This document shows, piece by piece, positions 51,319-59,783 of a stretch of 64,000 bases of DNA; positions within the stretch are counted from its first letter, which is position 1, and every line of letters starts with the position of its first letter. A model generated the notes under the pieces. That model did not search any database. It was not told the origin of the DNA and saw only the letters and a list, made by a program, of their open reading frames with translations. The stretch covers positions 62,001-126,000 of the forward strand of contig NZ_VFMM01000001.1 of assembly GCF_006715085.1 (NCBI RefSeq). The letters are read 5' to 3'. This stretch comes from Kribbella jejuensis (GTDB taxonomy: Bacteria; Actinomycetota; Actinomycetes; Propionibacteriales; Kribbellaceae). Made by a program: the position numbers and the translations under genes.

Positions 51319-53088
51319 TTAGCTGAAGGTGAGGGTGAGGGTGCCGGTTCGGGTCAGGAGGGGTGGGTGGGCTGTCAGGACGGCGCGGGTTATCTCGGGG
51401 CCCCAGATGGTGGCGAGTTTCGGGTCGGTGAGGGGGATGGGCTCGAGTTGGATCAGGAGGTCGCCCTCGTAGCCGATGGTCAGGTTGTCGACGATGATCG
51501 TGTGGCCGTCGTGGACCGGGCGGCCGTTGAGGATCAGGTGCCAGACGAGTTCGGTCGGCTCGTTGTCCAGCTCCCATGTGTCGGTCAGCCCGGCCGGCGA
51601 CAGACTCCGGTGCCAGGAGCGGATGCCTGCCTCGGCGGGGTAGGCGTGCGCGAGGTCCAGGCCCGCGGCGGTCATGCCGGTCGCGCGGTACGAGCGGCCG
51701 GCCTGCTGCGAGAAGCCGTTGATCCGCGGCAGGTTGTGGTAGTCGCTCTGCATCGTGAAGATCTCGTAGCGCTCCGGCGAGAACGTCTGCCGGGTGTACG
51801 TACCGACGCCGAGGTCGATCACCCGCGGTACGCCGTGCTTCGCGACGACGAATGTCCCGACGTCGTTGTGATTGTGCGACTCGTCGTTGTGCCCGCCCTT
51901 CCACGCCAGCAACAACTCGTCCGTCCGCCGGACCACCACCTCGGTCTGCGGAAGGTAGACGTTCTGATCCTCGACGACCTCCTCGTCGACCATCAGCCCC
52001 GGTTCGAGCAGCGCGCCGACGACCCGGAGCATCGACGGGATCTGCGGTACCAGCGGATCGTCCTGGCGCCGGATCGCCCGCGCGTGCCGGCGTGCTGCCG
52101 GTTCGCCGGTGTGGACGCCCAGCCGATAGAGCGGGTACGCCGCCGAGGGATCGGCCAGCTGCGCCGGGCAGTCCGCGAAGTTCACGTACCACCGGTCGGC
52201 GATGTGCATGGCCGGCAGGTACGCCGTGATCGGCCGCAGCTTGGGATGACCGAATCCGTCGAGCCGGCCGGACGTTGCGTCGTACAACAACACCAGGTTG
52301 TCCGCGAGCGATCCGCCGGCGCGGGTCCAGTACGAGGCGCCCTCGTCGCAGCCTCCGTCGTCCGGGTACGAGTCCAGGAACACGTCGAGTCCTTGGACGA
52401 CGAGGTCGACGATCCGGGCGCGCCGTACCGGGTCGGGCTCGAGGAGCAGCGCGCAGGCGGTGATGTTCGAGTGGATCCAGGGGTTCCAGTTGTTGGTGAA
52501 TCCAACGAGCCAGCGCCAGTCCCGGACCTCGAGGAACGGCGTCAGCACCCGCCGGTCGACCTCGGCCGCGATCCGCCGCCGGGTCGGCTCGTCCAGCACC
52601 GGACCCAGCAGGTGCTGCACCCAAGCGAGCAGTCCGCCCGTTTCGGCACAGAACAGATCCAGGTCTCGATCACCCGGCCGCGGCAACGCCTCGCCGCGCG
52701 CGATCGCCGACGACGCATGCGCCGGCAGGGTCCACGTCGCCTCGTCGCAGACCAGCCAGACCCCGTCCACCACATCCGCGATCCACCGCTCGGACCCTGT
52801 CAACAGAGCGGCCAACGCACTGAGGACGATCCGCCGCCGGCGCTCGAAGTACGGCGTCTCGTAGCTGACGCGGTCGCCCTCGCGCTGATACCGCGCAAAG
52901 TCCCGCGCCAACAGCACGGGCCACTCCCGGGCCGCCGTTTTCTCTGCGTCGGCAAGCACCGCGGCCCGGTCGGCCGCAGGCACGTCCGACCAGGCCGAAG
53001 CACCGATTCCCGGCAGGAGCTGCCCTACCTCCCCCAGGGTTTGCTCGAGCAACTCGGCCGGCAACAGTTCCCGCAACGTCCGGCCCAT
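51319..53088 (-). CDS. Heparinase II/III-family protein (polysaccharide lyase-like)
   Basis: A 589-aa protein with the alpha-toroid plus beta-sandwich plan of heparinase II/III-like lyases. The toroid part is about 1-350 with NWNPWIHSN; the beta part has GGHNDESHNHNDVGTFVVAKHG, holding the conserved His-Asn/Asp cluster, and the signature YTRQTFSPERYE. No signal peptide, so it is cytoplasmic and may act on oligosaccharides taken up from outside. Follows yebC by 12 bp on the same strand. Substrate unknown. A putative uptake system (ngcEFG) lies 2 kb away but on a different operon segment. Confidence 0.85.
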   Translation of the reverse strand: MGRTLRELLPAELLEQTLGEVGQLLPGIGASAWSDVPAADRAAVLADAEKTAAREWPVLLARDFARYQREGDRVSYETPYFERRRRIVLSALAALLTGSERWIADVVDGVWLVCDEATWTLPAHASSAIARGEALPRPGDRDLDLFCAETGGLLAWVQHLLGPVLDEPTRRRIAAEVDRRVLTPFLEVRDWRWLVGFTNNWNPWIHSNITACALLLEPDPVRRARIVDLVVQGLDVFLDSYPDDGGCDEGASYWTRAGGSLADNLVLLYDATSGRLDGFGHPKLRPITAYLPAMHIADRWYVNFADCPAQLADPSAAYPLYRLGVHTGEPAARRHARAIRRQDDPLVPQIPSMLRVVGALLEPGLMVDEEVVEDQNVYLPQTEVVVRRTDELLLAWKGGHNDESHNHNDVGTFVVAKHGVPRVIDLGVGTYTRQTFSPERYEIFTMQSDYHNLPRINGFSQQAGRSYRATGMTAAGLDLAHAYPAEAGIRSWHRSLSPAGLTDTWELDNEPTELVWHLILNGRPVHDGHTIIVDNLTIGYEGDLLIQLEPIPLTDPKLATIWGPEITRAVLTAHPPLLTRTGTLTLTFS

Positions 53089-53100
53089 CGGCCCGACCTG

Positions 53101-53862
53101 TCAGCCGACCTCGGCCATGATTTCGTCCGAGACGTCGAAGTTGGCGTAGACGTTCTGGACGTCGTCGCTGTCCTCGAGGGCGTCGATCAGGCGGAAGATC
53201 TTGCCGGCGCCGTCGGCGTCCAGTTCCACCGTCATCGACGGGACGAACTGGACGTCGGCGGAGTCGTAGTCGATGCCGGCGTCCTGCAGGGCGGTCCGGG
53301 CCGCGACCATGTCGGTGGCCTCGGTGATGATCTCCCAGGAGTCACCGAGGTCGTTCACCTCGTCGGCGCCGGCCTCGAGCACGGCCTCCATCACGTCGTC
53401 CTCGGACAGCGACTTACCGTCCTGGTCCTTGGCGACGACGATCACGCCCTTGCGGTTGAACAGGTAGGCGACCGAGTTCGGGTCGGCGAGCGAGCCACCG
53501 TTGCGGGACATCGCCGTCCGTACGTCGGCGGCGGCCCGGTTGCGGTTGTCGGTGAGGCACTCGACCAGCATCGCGACGCCGTTCGGGCCGTAGCCCTCGT
53601 ACATGATCGTCTGGTACTCGGCACCGCCGGCCTCGGCCCCGGAACCACGCTTGACCGCGCGGTCGATGTTGTCGTTCGGGACCGACGACTTCTTCGCCTT
53701 CTGGATGGCGTCGTACAGGGTCGGGTTCCCGCCAGGGTCGCCACCGCCCATCCGGGCGGCCACCTCGATGTTCTTGATCAGCTTCGCGAAGAGCTTGCCG
53801 CGCTTCGCGTCGATGACGGCCTTCTTGTGCTTCGTGGTGGCCCACTTGGAGTGGCCTGACAT
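53101..53862 (-). CDS. yebC: YebC/PmpR-family protein
   Basis: A 253-aa protein of the YebC/PmpR/TACO1 family, linked to transcriptional control and to translation of proline-rich stretches. N-terminus [37 protein letters not shown] is the family signature, with [12 protein letters not shown] and [22 protein letters not shown] following. Length is standard. Lies 32 bp downstream of pdxT; pdxT-yebC is the usual actinobacterial order. Confidence 0.95.
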   Translation of the reverse strand: MSGHSKWATTKHKKAVIDAKRGKLFAKLIKNIEVAARMGGGDPGGNPTLYDAIQKAKKSSVPNDNIDRAVKRGSGAEAGGAEYQTIMYEGYGPNGVAMLVECLTDNRNRAAADVRTAMSRNGGSLADPNSVAYLFNRKGVIVVAKDQDGKSLSEDDVMEAVLEAGADEVNDLGDSWEIITEATDMVAARTALQDAGIDYDSADVQFVPSMTVELDADGAGKIFRLIDALEDSDDVQNVYANFDVSDEIMAEVG

Positions 53863-53894
53863 GGCGAACCAACCCTTCTGACTGCTACGAACGT

Positions 53895-54488
53895 CTACCG
53901 GCCGCGGACCAGCTCGGCGAAGTAGCCGTGCAGCCTGGCGTCCCCGGTCATCTCCGGATGGAACGACGTGGCCAGCAACCGATCGTGGCGAACCGCGACG
54001 ATCCTACCTGCGGCCGGGCCCGACCTCACCGTCGAGAGTACCTCGACGTCCTGTCCGACGCGCTCCACCCACGGTGCACGGATGAACACCGCGTGGTACG
54101 GCGTGTCCAGCGCCGCGAACTCGAGGTCGGACTCGAACGAGTCGACCTGCCGCCCGAACGCGTTCCGGCGGACCGTCACGTCCAGCCCGCCGAGCGTCTC
54201 CTGGCCGGCGATCCCGCCGGTGATCTCGTTGGCCAGCATGATCATCCCTGCGCAGGTCCCGAACACGGGCATCCCGTCCGCGATCCGCTTCTGCAGCGGT
54301 TCGAACAGGTCGAACGTCCGGGCCAGTTTGTACATCGTCGTCGACTCGCCGCCCGGCAGCACCATCGCGTCGACCTGCTCGAGCTCCGCGGGCCGACGGA
54401 CCGCACGCGCCTCGACGCCGACCGACGTCAGCATCGCAAGGTGCTCCCGCACATTGCCCTGCAGTGCGAAGACACCGATCACACTCAC
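53895..54488 (-). CDS. pdxT: Pyridoxal 5'-phosphate synthase glutaminase subunit PdxT
   Basis: A 197-aa class I glutamine amidotransferase that hands ammonia to PdxS. Catalytic triad visible: C79 in FGTCAGMI and H-P-E in [10 protein letters not shown] near the C-terminus; [13 protein letters not shown] and LPGGEST are family signatures. It overlaps the upstream 183-aa gene by 4 bp. In most actinobacteria pdxS is adjacent; here it lies 4.3 kb away past the ngc genes. Confidence 0.95.
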   Translation of the reverse strand: MSVIGVFALQGNVREHLAMLTSVGVEARAVRRPAELEQVDAMVLPGGESTTMYKLARTFDLFEPLQKRIADGMPVFGTCAGMIMLANEITGGIAGQETLGGLDVTVRRNAFGRQVDSFESDLEFAALDTPYHAVFIRAPWVERVGQDVEVLSTVRSGPAAGRIVAVRHDRLLATSFHPEMTGDARLHGYFAELVRGR

Positions 54489-55036
54489 AGGGTCACTCTC
54501 CGTTGCCAGTTGAGCGTGACCTCGATGCGGCCCTCGTCGAAGACCGCGGGTAGATCGTGCTGGTGCAGGAGCGCCAGTACGTCCTCCAGCAACGGCTCGC
54601 CGGGCGCGACGTTGCCGGTGTCGGGATGCCAGAGCTTGAGCTCGAGCATCCCGAAGTCGACCGCGTGCCAGACGTCGGTGTCGGTGAAGAACACCAGCCC
54701 GCGCGGGTTGTCGGCGGCCTCGAGCGCCTCGCGGGCGGCGTGGTGATCCGATGTGTACCGGACCACCACCAGCCCGCGGCTCTCCAGCTCGCTCAGGACC
54801 GTGTCCAGCCGGTCCGGATCAGTACTTGCCGGCCACCCCGCGGCCTCGGCGTCGAGATCCATCACCGCCTCGCCGATCAGCAGCGGTACCAGCGACGCCG
54901 CGTCCATCGACGGCGCGTCCTGTTGCACCGCCTCGGTCAGGGCGGCCGTGATGGCCGCGTGGTCGGCGTACCCCGATCGCACCAGGACGCGGGCCAGGCC
55001 ACGCAGTTCCCGGGCGGTCCGCTCGTCGACGTGCAT
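54485..55036 (-). CDS. DUF6891-like cytoplasmic protein upstream of pdxT
   Basis: A 183-aa acidic protein with an N-terminal helical part ([37 protein letters not shown]) and a C-terminal alpha/beta part ([46 protein letters not shown]). The layout recalls the DUF6891 family by memory. It overlaps pdxT by 4 bp, so it is translated with it and may be a helper of PLP synthesis, but nothing in the sequence shows a function. Confidence 0.65.
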   Translation of the reverse strand: MHVDERTARELRGLARVLVRSGYADHAAITAALTEAVQQDAPSMDAASLVPLLIGEAVMDLDAEAAGWPASTDPDRLDTVLSELESRGLVVVRYTSDHHAAREALEAADNPRGLVFFTDTDVWHAVDFGMLELKLWHPDTGNVAPGEPLLEDVLALLHQHDLPAVFDEGRIEVTLNWQRRVTL

Positions 55037-55059
55037 ACCGCCCAGGTTAGTCGACCGTG

Positions 55060-55950
55060 CTACTTCACACCGCCGGCGGTCACCGAGACTTGCAGTTGCC
55101 GCTGGAAGATGATGTAGACGACCAGTACCGGTGCCACCGTGATCACCACGGCCGCGAACAGTGCACCGAAGTCCACCGCGTACCCGGCCTGGGACGCGAA
55201 CGACGCCATGCCCTGGGAGAGCACGTAGTTGTTCGAGTTGGTGTTCAGCGCCACGGGCAGCAGGAACTGGTTCCACAATCCGAGGAAGTTGAAGATGGCG
55301 ACCGACGCCATCCCCGGCCGCGCCATCGGCAGCATCACCGAGAAGAACGACCGCCACTCCCCCGCGCCGTCGATCTGCGCCGCCTCGTACACCTCTCCCG
55401 GCAGCGCCTTGAAGAACGCGTGCAGGAAGAACACTGTGAACGGCAACGCGAACGCGACGTAGGTGATGATCAACCCCGGCAGGGTGTTCAGCAGCGCGAG
55501 ATTCTTCAGCACGAAGAACAGCGGCACGATCGCCAGGAAGACCGGGAACGTCAGTCCGGCCAGCATCGAGTAGTAGATCAGCCGGTTGCCGGGGAACGTG
55601 AACCTGGCCAGCACGTACGCGCACATCGCGCCGAGGATCATCACCAGCACCAGCGAGGAGCCGACGACGATCACGGTGTTCAGGAAGTACCGGCCGATAC
55701 CGGCTGTGGTCCAGGCGTTCGCGTAGTTGCTGAACCGGAGCTTGTGCGGCAGCGACAGCGGGTTGCCCAGCACCTCCTGGGTCGACTTGAACGAGGACAG
55801 CAGGGTCCACAGCAGCGGCAGGATGACCAGCAGCGACCACACGATCAGCGCGATGTGGGCGGTGGTGGCGACTCCCTTGCCTTCCCGGGATCCCTTGCCG
55901 GAGGCACGGGGCGCGGCCACCACGCCGGCCCGGTCGGCGGTTGTCGTCAT
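55060..55950 (-). CDS. ngcG: Carbohydrate ABC transporter permease (MalG type, NgcG-like)
   Basis: A 296-aa inner-membrane permease with six predicted helices. The EAA loop (EVYEAAQIDGAGEWRSFFSVMLPMARPG), where the ATPase docks, is clear. It overlaps the partner permease by 4 bp and is the last gene of a three-gene set. No ATPase is encoded here, as in NgcEFG and other Streptomyces-type systems energised by a shared MsiK ATPase. The symbol is assigned from the substrate-binding partner. Confidence 0.85.
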   Translation of the reverse strand: MTTTADRAGVVAAPRASGKGSREGKGVATTAHIALIVWSLLVILPLLWTLLSSFKSTQEVLGNPLSLPHKLRFSNYANAWTTAGIGRYFLNTVIVVGSSLVLVMILGAMCAYVLARFTFPGNRLIYYSMLAGLTFPVFLAIVPLFFVLKNLALLNTLPGLIITYVAFALPFTVFFLHAFFKALPGEVYEAAQIDGAGEWRSFFSVMLPMARPGMASVAIFNFLGLWNQFLLPVALNTNSNNYVLSQGMASFASQAGYAVDFGALFAAVVITVAPVLVVYIIFQRQLQVSVTAGGVK

Positions 55951-56942
55951 CGGCGTACCTTTCGCTCACGTCCGCCGGTCAGGGCGTTCACCAGGAAGAC
56001 CAGCAGCGCGAACAGCATCGTCACGGCGGCCAGGATCACACCCATCGCGGTGGAGTAGCCGAACTGACCCTTGCTGAACGCCGTGGTGAACAGTTGCTGC
56101 GGCATGACCAGTGTCGAGTTCTGCGGGCCACCGCCGGGGTTCAGCGCCTGCATGTACACGAAGGCGTCGAGGGCGGCGATCCCGAGGTAGATGTACGCCG
56201 TCTGCACGTTGTCGCGGATCAGCGGCAGGGTGAGGAACACCGCGGTCCGGAACCGGCCGGCGCCGTCGATCCGGGCCGCCTCGAACACCTCCGGGTCGAT
56301 GCCCCGGATGGCGGCGATGAACAGCACCATGTAGAAGCCGACGAAGCCCCAGATCATCACGAACATCGAGGCCGGCATCGCGGTCCGGGCGTCACCGAGC
56401 CAGGCGTAGTTCTCGAACTGGTGCAGCCCGATCTTCGACAGCACCGCGTCCAGGATGCCCGAGGCCGGGGTGAACACCTGGGCCCAGATCAGGCCGATCA
56501 CGATCGCCGGGATCACGTACGGGAAGAACGACACGATCCGGTAGAAGCCGGAGTTCCGCAGCCCGCGGACCGTACCGGTGCCCGAACCGCCGATCGTCAC
56601 CAGCGTGGCCAGCGTCAGCGCCAGCACGATGGTCACGAGCGGTACGACGATCGCGAGCTCGATGTTGTTGCGGACGGCCTTCAGGAAGATGTCGTCGTGG
56701 AACAGCTTCACGTAGTTGTCGAAGCCGACGAAGTTCATTCCCGAGCTGAAGCCGGACCAGTCGGTCAGCGAGTACCACAGCGCCTGGACGAACGGCGAGA
56801 CCACGAAGATCACGAAGACCGCGAGCGGCAGTCCGAGGAACACGACCATGAAGCTGACCCGGTCGAAGGTCAGCGGGCGGCGGCGCCGGCGGGCGGACCT
56901 TTTCGGTCCGCCCTCCGTCACGACATCTTGCGTGATGGTCAC
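55947..56942 (-). CDS. ngcF: Carbohydrate ABC transporter permease (MalF type, NgcF-like)
   Basis: A 331-aa permease. A basic cytoplasmic lead (RSARRRRRPLTFD) precedes six helices; the EAA loop reads EVFEAARIDGAGRFRTAVFLTLPLIRD. It starts at a GTG whose bases overlap the stop of the binding-protein gene (GTGA) and overlaps the next permease by 4 bp, so the three genes are translationally coupled. Confidence 0.85.
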   Translation of the reverse strand: MTITQDVVTEGGPKRSARRRRRPLTFDRVSFMVVFLGLPLAVFVIFVVSPFVQALWYSLTDWSGFSSGMNFVGFDNYVKLFHDDIFLKAVRNNIELAIVVPLVTIVLALTLATLVTIGGSGTGTVRGLRNSGFYRIVSFFPYVIPAIVIGLIWAQVFTPASGILDAVLSKIGLHQFENYAWLGDARTAMPASMFVMIWGFVGFYMVLFIAAIRGIDPEVFEAARIDGAGRFRTAVFLTLPLIRDNVQTAYIYLGIAALDAFVYMQALNPGGGPQNSTLVMPQQLFTTAFSKGQFGYSTAMGVILAAVTMLFALLVFLVNALTGGRERKVRR

Positions 56943-58360
56943 TTGGTGACCGGAATCTTCTTGATGGAGCTGTCGTTGCGCACCTTGTCGGTGATCTGCT
57001 GCAGGCCCTTGGTCAGGCCGGCCGCGTCCAGCTGACCGGACAGGAACGAGTTCCAGACCACGAGCTGGTCGGTGTTCATGCCGTACAGGCCGAACACCTG
57101 GTAGTCGAAGACGTTGGTGCCGGCCGCGTCCAGCATCTGCGTCTGCGACTGCAGAGCGGTCGAGCCGAAACCGTCCGCGGGCACCAGACCCTTGACGATC
57201 GTCGGCGCGAGCCGGGTCTTGGCGAAGTTGGTCGCCGCGTCCTTGGACAGCATGGCCCGCAGCAGCTCCTTGCCACCGGCAACGTTCTTGCCCTTCGACG
57301 GCACGATGAACGGCTCGCCGGCCGCGCTCCGCAGCGACTCCCACGGCAGCTTCGGGCTGGAGGTGAGCGTGGGCTCCGGGATGCCCTTCATGTCGAAGCC
57401 GGCCTTGGTGGCCTTCTTCATCTCGTTCTCGATCCAGGAACCCGACGGGTACAGGATCGCCTGCTGGTCGTTGCTCCACTTGGCCTGCGCGGCGGTGAAC
57501 TGCGTACCGGCGCCGCCGGGGACGAAGTACCCGTTCTTGACCATGGTCTCCATGGCCTTGAACACGCCCTGGAGCTGCGGCAGCGACCAGCAGTTCTCCT
57601 TGAGGTTCTCCAGCGCCAGCCGGACCTCGTCGCCACCCTCCTTGATCGCGGAGTCGACGGCCAGGGTGTGGTAGTACGTCGCGGCTTCCTTGCCCCAGAC
57701 GAACAGGTACTTGCCCTTCGCCTTGGCCTTCGCGCCGAGGTCGAGCAGCTCGTCGTACGTCTTCGGCGGGGTCCAGCCGTTCGCCTTGAACAGGCTGTCG
57801 GAGTACCACAGGCCGTAGAGGGTGAGTACGTAGTTCATGGCAACGAACTTGCCGTCGAACGTACCGGGGTTCTTGGCGCCCGGGTACAGCGTGTCGGCGA
57901 TCTTCTTGCCCTCGTAGTTGTTGGCCTCGAAGACGTCGTCCAGGGTCTCCAGCTGATCCAGGATCGTGTTGAAGCCGATCTGGTTCGCGCCGGAGTTGTC
58001 GATCAGGTCCGGCGGGTTGCCGCCGACGAAGCGCGGCTGCAGCTGCTGGGCGATCTGCGTGGACGGCGACACCTTGACCGTCGAGCCCGAGTGCTTCTGC
58101 TGCACGATGTTGGCCGCGAACGACACGTAGTCGTAGCCGTAGCCGCCGTTGAAGATGACCGCGTCGACGGTCGACTTGTCCGCCATCCCGAACGGGTTGT
58201 CCGCGCTCTTCGTGCCGCCCTGCTGCGAGCCGCTGTTGCTGTTGTTGTTGTTGCCACTGGTCGCGCAACTGGCGAGTGCACCGCCAAGGGGAAGCACCGC
58301 GGCCGCCGCCAGGCTCCCTCGCAGGAGACTCCGACGTCCGATCTTGCTGGTCTCGCTCAT
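56939..58360 (-). CDS. ngcE: Sugar-binding Tat lipoprotein of an N-acetylglucosamine/diacetylchitobiose transporter (NgcE-like)
   Basis: A 473-aa extracellular substrate-binding protein. The signal KIGRRSLLRG...ALASC combines twin arginines with a lipobox (lipidated C32), so it is a Tat lipoprotein. The mature part matches NgcE-type proteins closely by eye: VIFNGGYGYDYVSFAANIV, the STQIAQQLQPRFVGGNPPDLIDNSG segment and GFNTILDQLETLDDV. NgcE binds N-acetylglucosamine and diacetylchitobiose in Streptomyces; the same substrate is likely, not proven. The ATG at 58360 has CAGGACC upstream. Confidence 0.85.
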   Translation of the reverse strand: MSETSKIGRRSLLRGSLAAAAVLPLGGALASCATSGNNNNSNSGSQQGGTKSADNPFGMADKSTVDAVIFNGGYGYDYVSFAANIVQQKHSGSTVKVSPSTQIAQQLQPRFVGGNPPDLIDNSGANQIGFNTILDQLETLDDVFEANNYEGKKIADTLYPGAKNPGTFDGKFVAMNYVLTLYGLWYSDSLFKANGWTPPKTYDELLDLGAKAKAKGKYLFVWGKEAATYYHTLAVDSAIKEGGDEVRLALENLKENCWSLPQLQGVFKAMETMVKNGYFVPGGAGTQFTAAQAKWSNDQQAILYPSGSWIENEMKKATKAGFDMKGIPEPTLTSSPKLPWESLRSAAGEPFIVPSKGKNVAGGKELLRAMLSKDAATNFAKTRLAPTIVKGLVPADGFGSTALQSQTQMLDAAGTNVFDYQVFGLYGMNTDQLVVWNSFLSGQLDAAGLTKGLQQITDKVRNDSSIKKIPVTK

Positions 58361-58717
58361 GTGGTCCTGCCTCTTCTCACTAGATTCCCGACGGTGCTGT
58401 TGGCACCTGCCCCTTGTGGTGAGCGTCCCCCGGTCCGTAGGCGGCCAGCGCTCGGCGCGGCTGGAAGCTCTGAAATCCAGCCACACGGTCAGCAGCAGTA
58501 CGCACTCGAACGCGCACTGCTCGCTCAAGTAGTTTCGCATTGTCTTTGCCAAAGTCGTTCGGCGTCAAGCCTTCGAGCGGCGAGTCGTGAACCGGTGCCG
58601 CAACCCCGAAGTCCCTTGTAAAACACACGCTCCCACGCTTGCCGTACTCCACCCGGACCGCGACCGACGCGCCCAATCCGATCCCATTTCGTAACCTCAT
58701 GGCAAGTGGATAGCTGC
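58361..58717. other. Intergenic region upstream of ngcE
   Basis: About 360 bp that should hold the ngcE promoter. The only notable element is the 11-bp palindrome CTTTGCCAAAG (58544-58554) with a one-base centre, a possible operator half-way to the start. A 106-codon minus-strand reading frame covers much of the stretch but has no ribosome site, signal or motif. No convincing DasR or CebR site seen. Confidence 0.45.
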
Positions 58718-58764
58718 TCGAAAAGGCAGAAACCCGATCACCGGCGTGCAGCCAGTGATCGGGT
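58718..58764 (-). terminator. Rho-independent terminator of pdxS
   Basis: On the minus strand GTGATCGGGT pairs perfectly with ACCCGATCAC (58755-58764 with 58732-58741, 13-nt loop), followed by a T-rich run (TTTCTGCCTTTT). It closes the pdxR-pdxS unit. Confidence 0.75.
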
Positions 58765-58796
58765 CTCTTGAGTATGTCTTTACTTACCAGCCGCAG

Positions 58797-59696
58797 TTAC
58801 CAGCCGCGTTCGGCGAGGCGGTGCGGCTGCGGGATCTCGTCGACGTTGATGCCGACCATGGCCTCGCCCAGGCCGCGGGAGACCTTGGCGATCACGTCGG
58901 GGTCGTCGTGGAAGGTGGTTGCCTTGACGATCGCCTCGGCGCGCTGGGCCGGGTTGCCCGACTTGAAGATGCCGGAGCCGACGAACACGCCCTCGGCGCC
59001 CAGTTGCATCATCATCGCGGCGTCGGCCGGAGTGGCGATGCCGCCGGCCGTGAACAGCACGACCGGGAGCTTGCCGAGCTGGGCGACCTCCTTGACCAGC
59101 TCGTACGGCGCCTGCAGCTCCTTGGCCGCGACGTACAGCTCGTCCTCGGGCAGGCTCTGCAGCTTGCGGATCTCCTGGCGGATCTGCCGCATGTGGGTGG
59201 TGGCGTTGGATACGTCACCGGTACCGGCCTCACCCTTGGAGCGGATCATCGCCGCGCCCTCGGTGATCCGGCGGAGCGCCTCGCCGAGGTTGGTCGCGCC
59301 GCAGACGAACGGGACGGTGAAGTTCCACTTGTCGATGTGGTTCGCGTAGTCGGCCGGGGTGAGCACCTCGGACTCGTCGATGTAGTCGACGCCGAGGCTC
59401 TGCAGCACCTGCGCCTCGACGAAGTGGCCGATCCGGGCCTTGGCCATCACCGGGATCGAGACCGCGTTGATGATCGAGTCGATCATGTCCGGGTCGCTCA
59501 TCCGGGACACGCCGCCCTGGGCGCGGATGTCGGCCGGGACCCGCTCCAGCGCCATCACCGCGACCGCGCCGGCGTCCTCGGCGATCTTGGCCTGCTCGGC
59601 GGTGACGACGTCCATGATCACGCCGCCCTTGAGCATCTCCGCCATGCCGCGCTTGACCTTGGCGGTCCCGGTCGCGGGCGTCTGGTTCTCGGTCAC
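58797..59696 (-). CDS. pdxS: Pyridoxal 5'-phosphate synthase subunit PdxS
   Basis: A 299-aa (beta/alpha)8-barrel synthase that builds PLP from ribose 5-phosphate, glyceraldehyde 3-phosphate and ammonia from PdxT. Visible: KGGVIMDV (D29), the Schiff-base lysine in [14 protein letters not shown] (K86), the second lysine in [13 protein letters not shown], and [30 protein letters not shown]. The GTG start at 59696 follows AGGAGG. It lies directly downstream of a PdxR-like regulator. Confidence 0.97.
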   Translation of the reverse strand: MTENQTPATGTAKVKRGMAEMLKGGVIMDVVTAEQAKIAEDAGAVAVMALERVPADIRAQGGVSRMSDPDMIDSIINAVSIPVMAKARIGHFVEAQVLQSLGVDYIDESEVLTPADYANHIDKWNFTVPFVCGATNLGEALRRITEGAAMIRSKGEAGTGDVSNATTHMRQIRQEIRKLQSLPEDELYVAAKELQAPYELVKEVAQLGKLPVVLFTAGGIATPADAAMMMQLGAEGVFVGSGIFKSGNPAQRAEAIVKATTFHDDPDVIAKVSRGLGEAMVGINVDEIPQPHRLAERGW

Positions 59697-59751
59697 TGCA
59701 TCCTCCTGGTCGTGGGCCTCGGTTCCAGGTTAGGAGGCATCGGGCAATTGA

Positions 59752-59783
59752 CTTCAGTCCACTCCGAATCAAGTGGACTGAAG
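59752..59783. promoter_or_regulatory. Inverted-repeat operator between pdxR and pdxS
   Basis: CTTCAGTCCACT (59752-59763) and AGTGGACTGAAG (59772-59783) form perfect 12-bp arms around an 8-nt spacer, covering the pdxR stop and lying 56 bp before pdxS. The AAGTGGACT core matches the AAAGTGGWCTA-like site remembered for PdxR of Corynebacterium. No T-run follows, so an operator is likelier than a terminator. Confidence 0.7.

Noticed and set aside
58320..58380. TGGTCT sequences near the ngcE start that recall the DasR site
   Set aside because: Only separate half-sites within or next to coding sequence; no ACTGGTCTAGACCAGT-like palindrome.
58625..58642. TGGGAGCG-like half of a CebR operator
   Set aside because: The second half CTCCCA is missing; a single half-site is expected by chance in this GC-rich DNA.
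58380..58700. A 106-codon minus-strand frame between pdxS and ngcE
   Set aside because: No ribosome site, no signal or motif, and it covers the region where the ngcE promoter must lie.
59752..59783. The pdx inverted repeat as a simple terminator of pdxR
   Set aside because: No U-tract follows, the loop matches an operator spacer, and the core fits a PdxR site; a dual role cannot be excluded.
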